In this document: piece after piece, positions 35,674-43,839 of the stretch
How the letters are laid out: each line of letters begins with the position of its first letter
How positions within the stretch are numbered: position 1 is the stretch's first letter
Source of the DNA: Costus lasius
Taxonomy: Eukaryota; Streptophyta; Magnoliopsida; Zingiberales; Costaceae
Assembly: GCA_027563935.2 (NCBI GenBank)
Contig: CM050453.2
Span: 68,370,018 to 68,434,017, forward strand
Direction: 5' to 3'
Length of the DNA: 64,000 bases
Notes under the pieces: generated by a model
Databases searched by the model: none
The model's input: the letters and a program-made list of their open reading frames with translations, nothing else
Told to the model about the DNA's origin: nothing
Made by a program: the position numbers and the translations under genes

Positions 35674-36015
35674 TTATGAATTTTCAAGCATGGATTCTAA
35701 CCTAGATTCCTCAGTGTCCACAAAGTATGGTTCAGAAACATGATCAGAGCAACCATCATAAAAAGAAGTTTGATTTTCCCAACTAGGATAATAATAATCA
35801 TCTTGATAACATGGTAAATTGGGATTTGCATGATTTCTAAATTGACATTCATATTTATAATGATCATTAGACTTACAAATATTGCATCTAATAGAAGGAA
35901 TAGAGTGAAATTTCAATATATCTGCAAGAGTGCATCGTGAGTAATCTTTATGCTCACCTTGTGGCATGTATACCTTGCCTCTTTCATATGCCCATGAATT
36001 GTAATAAAAAGACAT
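35674..36015 (-). CDS. N1 gag-like protein, zinc-knuckle N-terminal part
   Basis: From ATG at 36015 (MSFYYNSWAYERGKVYMPQG...), 113 residues. A retroviral-type zinc knuckle CX2CX4HX4C has C44, C47, H52 and C57 (CNICKSNDHYKYEC), followed by Tyr/Asp-rich sequence. N2 carries the same protein from 42288 with high identity. The stretch between the ATG and the primer site (about 245 bp) is non-coding. This piece stops at 35674 because of a ~10-bp loss relative to N2; the frame resumes downstream. The single knuckle is the only motif linking it to gag. Confidence 0.75.
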   Translation of the reverse strand: MSFYYNSWAYERGKVYMPQGEHKDYSRCTLADILKFHSIPSIRCNICKSNDHYKYECQFRNHANPNLPCYQDDYYYPSWENQTSFYDGCSDHVSEPYFVDTEESRLESMLENS

Positions 36016-36259
36016 GTTTATCAAATCTATCAAGAACAGAAAGATAATCCAACACCAATCAATTAGAAATTTTTTTTTCAGAATATATAAAAAAATAGAA
36101 AATCTAAAACAAAAGTAAATTCACAAATCTCAGAAATTCTCAGTTCTGTCACAACTTCTAAAAATCCAAAACCTGCAAAAAGAAAAACAAAGTTAAATCT
36201 AAAACAAATTAAACTTAGTCTAGCAATACTAACAACTATTTTGATAGTAACAAAACTAA

Positions 36260-36279
36260 GGTCCCCGACAACGGCGCCA
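36260..36279 (-). other. Primer binding site of N1, tRNA-Asp type
   Basis: On the minus strand TGGCGCCGTTGTCGGGGACC, separated from the LTR end by AGTTTT. It matches the 3' end of plant tRNA-Asp, the usual primer of Athila-type gypsy elements. Two further copies lie inside the adjacent LTR. Confidence 0.85.
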
Positions 36280-36285
36280 AAAACT

Positions 36286-38135
36286 TGATGTATCCCAAGT
36301 TGTTTGGCGTGTACCTAGGACTAATCCCCGGCAATGGCGCCAAAAACTTGTTGTGATCCGAAAGGACACACTTATAAATACAAGTAGGTAGACTAATTTA
36401 AGGAGTCGCAGCCAAAACTTGTTTGGTGCACAGGGATCTATCACCCCCTGATACGGCTCCAAAAACTTGTTGTCCCTAAACTTGTAGTGTCAGCAAGTGC
36501 ACGGATACTCGAAGTAATAAAGAAAATATCGATCCCACAGAGACCTATGTGTTAAGTACCAAATAGTTGTATTCTTACTAGTCAAGCAAACCGAGTATGA
36601 TGCGAATAAACAATAAACACACGGGAAAATAATCAGAGAGATAAACTGGCACTAGGGTTTCATCCACCTTAATTTCAATGATTGGATATAATAAAAGGTC
36701 GTCAAACAAATCCTATCATGACAAAGACTTAATTTACTTCATAAAAGGATTATCTCACTTTCGTGTAGACAATCATGTTGGGACCAATCCTCGTTTTCGT
36801 GCAAGATTTATCCCAACGTTGTAAATAAGTAAACCATCAATCAAAGAACTCAGGATCACTTTCGTGCATCCGAGTTCTTTGTTGATCATCACAAGTGGAA
36901 TCTCAGGATCACTTTCATGCATCCGAGTCTCAACATAGGTTCTACCTAGGGTTTTCCAAAAGACCGATCTTCACTTCCATGCAAGATCTATCAATGTTGA
37001 ACACAATAACTCAACCCTAGATTCATATTATCAAGCATGGCAATAAGACTACTAAAATCAAGAAATAAGATTCTAGGGTTCCATGTTCTCAAGCAAATCT
37101 CCTTTCAGTTTCATTGCGAAAACACTAAAACATGCATGATAGTAAAATCTAAGGAGAATTAAAGACAATTCATCACATAAGTAGAATTATCGCAACAAGG
37201 ATTATCATGATGAAAATAATAGTTTATCTAATCATTAAAAATCAAGGGGATTACACCCCCATGTCCCAAAGTATGTTTAAGCATGCATGGAAGAAGACGT
37301 ACAATAATCCATGGTGTAGGAAATCAAAACAGAGGTAGAGAAGAAATTACGGTACAGCCGTAAAGGTTTTTATGGCCATAATCTGCGACGAACAGCGGCG
37401 GCGCATGGTGTTTTGTTGATTTCTCCTCCGATTGAACTCCTTTTACTCTAAAACTTTTGTTGTGTCCTCCTCTCCTCCAGGCGAAGCTTCTGCATGAAAA
37501 TCATAGCTTGAGGTGCCCTCTACACCTCTCGGTGCAAGGCCAAACCCTATACACCTCTCTATTGATTGCTCCCTCGATAGTGGATAACAATTTGGACTTC
37601 CACTTTGTACGTCTTCTCCTCTTAAAGACAAGTCTGTAACATCTTTTGGATTTTTATTTGGAGCTCTGGATCAAAAGTTATGGTCCGCGCAAGATTCAGA
37701 CCCGTAAAAATTACGTTTTTGACTGGAAATTACGGCCGTAACAATCTTTACGGCAGTGCCGTAATGTCTAAAGTTTCTCAGGTGAATTTTGGGTCCAAAT
37801 TATGGTACCTTAAAGTTCTTTATGGCACTGTTGTAATTTTCATTATGGTACCTTAAAGTTCTTTACACCCGAGGGTGTAATTTTCGAACTTGCTCGATTT
37901 GCATGAAAATTGGCGGGCGGCTTTGTTTCGACCTCCTGAATTCATTTATGCACTCAAATTCTTCAAAATCCATCAAAATATAGCACTTTTTACCTGAAAT
38001 TCATGAAAAATAAGAAATTATGTAGATTCCGTAATATTTGATAAATAAGGCTTATAAACAAGCAAAAGATCTTCAATTTAGTATGAAAAGATATACAAAA
38101 TGATACAAAATATACTATATATTTTGGTGTCATCA
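36286..38135 (-). repeat. N1 5' LTR (right)
   Basis: 1850 bp, TGATGACACC ... GGGATACATCA on the minus strand. Internal primer-site modules at 36325-36342 (TGGCGCCATTGCCGGGGA on minus) and 36445-36461 (degenerate). TCACTTTCGTGCA array at 36760-36990; ACGG units at 37345-37385 and 37700-37885. 36 bp shorter than the left LTR, with scattered substitutions. Confidence 0.9.
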
Positions 38136-38140
38136 AGGAT

Positions 38141-38740
38141 CAGAATGCATTTCAGATCATTATGAATCTAAAGCAACTGTTTGAGTCGCAGGCTAGAACA
38201 TAAAGGTTTGAGACATCCAATGCTACTTTTCAGTGCAAGATGCCTGAAGGTGCTCTAGTGGGACCACATGTACTCAAGTTGCTTGGGTACCTATCACATC
38301 TCACTAGACTAGGACACCCGATGGATCAAGATGTGGCTACGGACCTTATTCTGCAGTCGCTGCCTCCGAGTTATAGCTCTTTTATCATTAACTTCAATAT
38401 GAACAAAATTGCTTATACTCATGAGGAGTTGCTAAAACTGTTGGAAGCGACCGAGAAGGAAATGGTCAGGTCCAAACCCAAGTCCGTTCTTATAGTCTCC
38501 AAAGACAGTAAGAAGCGAAAAAGGGGTACAGGTAAGTTCAAGGCCAAGGCACTGAAGAAAGGCAGGATGAGGAAGAACAAATGCTTCAACTGTGGCCAGG
38601 AGGGCCATTGGTGCAAAGACTGCAAGCATCCTCAGAAAGAGATGAAGAGAAGTAACCCTTCGTCTTCAGGCTCAGGTAATTTTATTACCAAATCCTATAT
38701 TGTCTATTTCCATACATGGGTATTCTATACCGCATGGTGA
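38141..38740 (+). pseudogene. gag: Copia D gag, C-terminal piece, and protease start
   Basis: Resumes in frame after N1 (QNAFQIIMNLKQLFESQART), then a TAA at ~38201 in place of a conserved codon. From 38240 the frame is open: EGALVGPHVLKLLGYLSHLTRLGH, NFNMNKIAYTHEELL, a lysine-rich stretch and a good zinc knuckle CFNCGQEGHWCKDC (about 38583-38625). It ends in a decayed protease motif, WVFYTAW then stop, where WVLDTAC is expected; the catalytic Asp is replaced by Tyr. Confidence 0.88.
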
Positions 38741-39949
38741 GACTGCTATTTGCAAAAATATGCAGGAGCTCCAGAGAAATAGGACATGGATGACAGTAAG
38801 AAGATCTTGTTGGAGCATTGATGCTGTCGAGCAATTTTTCATTTGTCATTGATAGGATTGTTTTTACAAACATGTAATTGACATTGTATCGATTCATTCG
38901 GAGTAGAGTTTTTGGAATAAAAGGAATTTGACATTCTTTTTCATTTGCAAATCTTTTGTCATTACATTGTGCAAAATAATGAGGTAATAAAATAACTTGA
39001 ATTTAATAAGTGGTTCAAATTGAATGCCAAATCTTCTGACCCGGACATTTTATCATAAACAAGTAATGCATCCACTGACTTCATGCACATGAATTCTTAG
39101 ATTCGAACTCCTTCTAGGAGATTGACAATCTTAACCTCTTTCGAGATGTTATAGATGGGCAAAGACTAGTTTGTTGATAAATGTTTTTCACCAAGTGAGG
39201 TGAAGTGAACTAAAAGGTCAAAAGATAGGAATTCGTGAGATTACCAAAATTTGTATGGAACCAGCTTATCAAAATTCATCTTCAGTCCAGGTGGGATGAA
39301 GAGTACTTGAGCCACAGGTGATTATCATAGTGAGTATGAGGAATGCTCATAGCTCATATCTACTAAAGAACACCTACGAAGGTGGTTCTAGTGGGACGAA
39401 TTGAAAGTCAACTATATCTCTGCTGAGGTTATGCTGATAGTTTCTTCGACACTAAACTATTTCATCTTAAATGTATCTCCAGGACAGGAGATGACATGAC
39501 TAATTATCAGGATCTGTAGATGTGAGACTTTGGGGGTCATACATCTGAATCTAGTGACATAGAATCAATATCAAATAAGTGTAAGTGGAGTATCCTAAAT
39601 TGACTTAGGGATACTGATTTCCATAGACCCACAGGAGAACAAGCGATTGTTGCTTTTGATGCTATTTTTCTTGGAAATGTATTTCCTTGAAAATGGCAAG
39701 TGGGAGGAAATTGTGACTCGGATTTAGTCCAAGGACAGCCACTTAGGAAAGATGGTCAAAGATGGAATCTGAGCCTCGTATAAAGGTTGTGGGTGACCTA
39801 GGTTCAGAAAGTGTGGGAATAAGGTTCAATCGATTCATGTGTGCCAGTGTTATGGGTAACTCCTAACTTGGACAAAGAATCTTTACCTTATAGTACCTAA
39901 GTTTAGTGTGAGCTTGATGACATCTCTAGTCCTGTATGTTGGGGACATA
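38741..39949 (+). pseudogene. pol: Copia D pol remnant, before N2
   Basis: Strongly diverged. Recognisable islands are the protease tail (38745-38775), the integrase-RT linker (FLGNVFP... GGNCDSDLVQG, about 39670-39740) and the RT stretch SLMTSLVLYVGDI at 39911-39949. The last is the YVDD box with the first Asp changed to Gly. Integrase between 38830 and 39650 is barely detectable. The interval looks rearranged as well as mutated. Confidence 0.7.
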
Positions 39950-40204
39950 TGACACCAAAATATAGAGTATATTTTGTATCATTTTATGTATCTTTTCATG
40001 CTCAATTGAAGATCTTTTGCTTATTTTTATGCCAAAATTATCAAATATTGCAAAATCTACTTCTATTTTGGTTTTTGATGATGTTTAGGTAAAAATGCAC
40101 TATTTTGAGGCGTTTTCAAGAAAAATCGAAGACATAGAAGAGTTACTATCATCAAGAGGAGATCACCCGACAAAGTTCATGCAAATCGGAGCAACTGACC
40201 AAAA

Positions 40205-40590
40205 TACAGTAGTGTCATATTTTATATTACGGTACCGTATTTCTGTACGATACCGTAAAATCAGAGCACTCCCGTAATTTGGGGAGTTTTCAGACCATAA
40301 GATATTCCTGATTTTATGCCACCACCATAAAGAATTACACAGGCCGTATTTTGGAGCGTTTCAAACCAGAGACTTTTTCTGATTTTACGGCATGACCGTA
40401 AACCATTTCACGGTGCCGTATTTATCAGAGATTTCAGACCAGAGAACTCGTCAGATTTTACGGCACTACAAGAATAACTTTCACGGGCCGTAATTTTGAC
40501 ACAGGGTTCACAGAACCAAAATATGGCTCTGCTGTAAAATAGTTTACGGACATAATTTCCATTCAAAAACGTAATTTTTACGGGCCCGAA
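40205..40590 (+). repeat. Palindromic ACGG tandem units, N2 5' LTR
   Basis: About five ~70-bp units. Each has a GATTTTACGGCA...CCGTAAA palindrome, then a second half (CACGG[GT][GC]CCGTATTT), then a TTTCAGACCAGAGA spacer. The 3' LTR copy (46480-46870) is cleaner. Confidence 0.88.
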
Positions 40591-41352
40591 ACTTGCGCGA
40601 GCCATATATTTTGATCTAGACCTCCAAATTGAGATCTGAAAGATGTTACGAAGTCATTTTAAAGAGGAGAAGACACACGAAGTGGTAGTACCAATTTTTA
40701 TCTAGTATTGAGGGAGAAATCGATAGAGAGGCACTTAGGGTTTGTCCTCACATCGAGATGTGTAGAGGACACCTCAGGCCGTGATTTTCACTCAGAAGCT
40801 TCACCTGGAGGAGAGAAGGATACCCCATAAGTTTCGGATCGAAAGGAGGTAGATCAGAAGAGAAATCTACAAAATCGGTGGTGATAGCATTGTTCATCGA
40901 GTTCTGCTGCAAATTACGGTGCCGTAATTTCATTACAGCACCTGTTTTGTAACTTTTCTTCTTCCCTTCTTCGATTTTTGACACTTTGAAAACATGCTTT
41001 ATTGTAATTGCTCTTCCATGCAAGCTTAAACATATTTTGGGACATGGGGTGTAATCCCCTTGGTTTTTAATGATTAGATAAGTTTTGATCTTCATTAGAA
41101 TAGTTTTATGTTGATAATTTTACTTATGTGAATGATTGTACTTTGATTCTCCATAGATTGATGTTATTATTCATGTTTTAGAGTTCTCGCAATAAGGACC
41201 GAAAGGTGATTTGCTTGAGAACTTGGAACCCTATAATTGCATGTTAGGAACTCTCTTAGGTTAGTTCTTAATATTTGATTTTAGTGATCTTAATGCCTTG
41301 TTGATAATTTGAATCTAGGGTTGAGTTATTGTGTTATACTTGATTTGATCTT

Positions 41353-41581
41353 GCACGAAAGTGAGGATCGAGTCGTCGGAAAACCATAAGTAGAACTTGT
41401 GTTGAGTCTTGGATGCACGAAAGTGATCCTTAAGATTCCACTTGAGATAATCAACTTAGAATTCGGATGCACGAAAGTGATCTTGAATTCTTTGATTGAT
41501 GATTTACTTATCTTTAGTGTTGGGATAGATCTTGTGCGAAAGCGAGGATTGATCCCTGTATGATTGTCTGCACGAAAGTGA
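41353..41581 (+). repeat. Five spaced GCACGAAAGTGA motifs in N2 LTR
   Basis: Copies at 41353, 41415, 41469, 41534 (variant GTGCGAAAGCGA) and 41570, each followed by a GATC or GAGGAT word. Same array in the 3' LTR (47630-47860), in C2 (22455-22625), and in reverse complement in C1 and both N1 LTRs. Confidence 0.88.
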
Positions 41582-42015
41582 GATGATCCCTTTATGAAGT
41601 AAATTAAGTCTTTATCATGATAAGATTAGTCTGGCGACCATTTATTTATGTCTAGTCATTAGAATCAAGAGGGATGAAACCCTAGTCCCAATGTTTCTCT
41701 CTGATTATCTCTTTATCATATTCTCTGCATAGTTACTTCTATCAAATTCAGTTCGCTTAGCTAGTGAGAAAATAATTATTTGGTACTTAACAATAAGGTC
41801 TCTGTGGTTCGATATCTTTCTTTATTACTTCGAGTATCCGTGCACTTGTGGACTACAATAAGTTTTTAGCGCCATTGTCGGGGATTAGTCCTAGGTACAC
41901 GCTAAACAACTTGGGATACAACAAGTTTTTGGCACCGTTGCCGGGGAGATAAATTGTGTTCAATTAAGTGTGTCCCCGCGTGCCATACTTGTAGTGTTTC
42001 CCTACGGTTACAACA

Positions 42016-42041
42016 AGTTTTTAGCGCCGTTGCCGGGGACC
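42016..42041 (+). other. Primer binding site of N2, tRNA-Asp type
   Basis: AGTTTTT followed by AGCGCCGTTGCCGGGGACC, directly after the LTR end. Two similar modules upstream lie inside the LTR (41861-41884 and 41924-41947). Confidence 0.88.
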
Positions 42042-42287
42042 TTAGTTTTGTTAATATCAAAATAGTTATTAGTATTGCTAGACTAGGTTTTATTTGTTTT
42101 AGATTTAACTTTATTTTCTATTTTTGCAGGTTTTGGATTTTCACAAGTTGTGACAGAACTGTGATTTCTGAAATTTGTGAATTTGATTGTGTTTTATCTT
42201 TTTCTATTTTTTTATATATTCTGAAAAAAATAATAATTTGATTTATTGGTGTTGGATTATCCTTCTGTTCTTGATAGACTTAAAAAT

Positions 42288-42635
42288 ATGTCTTTTTATC
42301 ACAATTCATGGGCATATGAAAGAGGCAAGGTATACATGCCACAATGTGAGCATAAAGATTATTCACGATGCACTCTTGCAGATATATTGAAATTTCACTC
42401 TATTCCTTCTATTAGATGCAATATTTGTAAATCTAATGATCATTATGCTTCTGAATGTCAATTTAGAAATCATGCAAATCACAATTCATCATGGTATCAA
42501 GATGATCAACATGATTCTATATCTTTTTATGATGATTGCTCTGATCATGTTTCTAAACCATGCTTTGAGGACACTGGAAATTCTAGCTTAGAGTCGATGC
42601 TTGATAAATTGAAGATCATAACAAATAGAAGTTAG
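42288..42635 (+). CDS. N2 gag-like protein, zinc-knuckle part
   Basis: ATG at 42288 (MSFYHNSWAYERGKVYMPQC...) is preferred because N1 has the same start; the frame is open a little upstream. Zinc knuckle CNICKSNDHYASEC (CX2CX4HX4C), then a Ser/Asp/His-rich segment. It ends at a TAG (42633-42635) that replaces a Lys codon present in N1. Downstream the frame stays readable except for TAG at 42720, TAA at ~42732 and TAG at ~42819. So the gene is broken but was one frame up to about 43500. Confidence 0.75.
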   Translation: MSFYHNSWAYERGKVYMPQCEHKDYSRCTLADILKFHSIPSIRCNICKSNDHYASECQFRNHANHNSSWYQDDQHDSISFYDDCSDHVSKPCFEDTGNSSLESMLDKLKIITNRS

Positions 42636-43503
42636 GAAATTAAAAATCTTAAGGGGATGATTAGTCAACTTGCTTCTCAAGTAGAATCTTTAACTGCTAA
42701 TTCTAAAATTTTGGAAACCTAGAGAACACAATAAGATTGTTTATTTGAGTTTGATTTGGAAGCTGAAAAACTTGATTTAGAAAAATCCCCCTCTAATTAT
42801 GATTGTTTTGAGATTTAGCCTTATGTGAATATTCATGAATCTCACTCTAATTTTGATAATTGTCAAATTGATTCTTTTCCTAATTTATTTGTAGAAAATT
42901 TTGAGGAAATTGAAATTGAAAACCCCTCTTTTGAGGAAGTTGATTCTTTTGATGATGCGTCATTTGTGGTTAATTCTGATGAAGGACATGCAGGGGTTGA
43001 TTTAGAAAAATCTTATTCTGGTTTTGTTGGTAATTTTGAAATTGATAAATTATTTGATTGTGAGCATGAGGAAATTGATAAAAATTTGAATGTTACAAAC
43101 ACTAATGAATCTCACTCTGATGTTTTGCTCATATCTTTTGTTGAATCTTTTGATGTATCTAAAAATTTGAGCTTTATTGAGGAATCTAATGAAAGACATA
43201 AAACTTATTTTGATGATCCAATGCTCATATCTTGTGATCAAAGTCCTATTGCAATTGAAGACATGAATTTGAAGAAAGGACTTATGATTTTGCTTACTGA
43301 CAAATTTAGAAAGATTATTGAATATCCTTTTAGTAGAGTTGAAAATTTTGAATATCTTGATTTCTGCATATTTAAGAAAGCCACTTTGATTGTGATTTAT
43401 ATGCAATTCTAGATTTTTGGATTAGTGGCTAAACTTTTTGGACAAAGAAAATGCAGAAAATTATTTGCTCTTTACTTTGGAACTGATTCACCTGCATCAC
43501 CAT
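42636..43503 (+). pseudogene. N2 gag-like protein, helical and acidic part
   Basis: Continues the zinc-knuckle frame. EIKNLKGMISQLASQVESLTAN is a probable short coiled coil. Then comes an acidic, Asp/Glu/Ser/Phe-rich stretch (open 42825-43412, 195 residues) with NIHESHSNFDN and TNESHSD repeats, and a conserved tail (ERHKTYFDDP, IAIEDMNLKKGLMILLTDKFRKIIEYP) that is nearly identical in N1. A TAG at 43411 truncates the tail relative to N1, which reads through to TDSPASL. About 100 residues shorter in the repeat zone than N1. Confidence 0.75.
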
Positions 43504-43536
43504 GAGATTTGATTTTGGACCTAAAAATTAGCGCTT

Positions 43537-43554
43537 CTTGGGAGGCAACCCAAG
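43537..43554 (+). other. Post-gene hairpin box in N2
   Basis: CTTGGG-AGGCAA-CCCAAG, a perfect 6-bp stem with 6-nt loop in the context TTAGCGCTT...CACTCTT. The same box is in F (22782-22799) and, with one mismatch, in N1. Confidence 0.8.
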
Positions 43555-43644
43555 CACTCTTGTTTCGCTTTGTTTCTTTTATTTTAGTTTATTTTTAGAA
43601 CTAATTTTTAATCTCTTTTTGTAGGTGAAAACAAGTTTTGGCGC

Positions 43645-43835
43645 ATAATACGGCATCGCCGTAATTAGTTTTACGGTACCGTATTTTTGGTCTGTTTTTG
43701 ACAGAAAGTTTTATGATTTTTATGGCAGGGCCGTAACATCTTTCACGTGCAATAATTTTGAGTGATTTCCTTTCCGATAGTTTTTTAAAAAATACGGCAG
43801 TACCGTATTGTGCTTTACGATGCCGTAATTAGAAA
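43645..43835 (+). repeat. Palindromic ACGG array, N2 internal
   Basis: TACGGCATCGCCGTAATT, TTACGGTACCGTA, ATGGCAGGGCCGTAA, ATACGGCAGTACCGTATT and TTACGATGCCGTAATT in 190 bp. Confidence 0.85.
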
Positions 43836-43839
43836 CCTG

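Larger units (their letters stand above)
29946..38135 (-). mobile_element. N1: non-autonomous gypsy element, minus strand
   Basis: An 8190-bp element with two LTRs (29946-31831 and 36286-38135), tRNA-Asp-type primer site at 36260-36279, and flanking AGGAT. The 4.45-kb internal region has only one gag-like gene in two pieces (36015-35674 and 35518-34604). After it come the post-pol-type hairpin box (34544-34561), a palindrome array (34165-34455) and a long AT-rich 3' region with the 60-nt box. I see no protease, RT, RNase H or integrase motif in any frame. It is the sister of N2 in opposite orientation. This matches the general class of large retrotransposon derivatives that depend on another element's enzymes. 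Confidence 0.88.
39950..42015 (+). repeat. N2 5' LTR (2066 bp)
   Basis: Starts TGACACCAAAATATAG (N1 LTRs have three more bases, TGATGACACC) and ends GGTTACAACA. ACGG array 40205-40590 plus a unit at 40913-40945; five GCACGAAAGTGA-type repeats at 41353, 41415, 41469, 41534 and 41570. Two internal primer-site modules lie near the end, at 41868-41884 and 41931-41946. Confidence 0.9.

Noticed and set aside
42288..43503. Zinc-knuckle/acidic gene read as a captured host gene
   Set aside because: It occurs at the same place in two independently inserted elements, between primer site and post-gene box, so it is an element gene here. A host origin long ago cannot be excluded.
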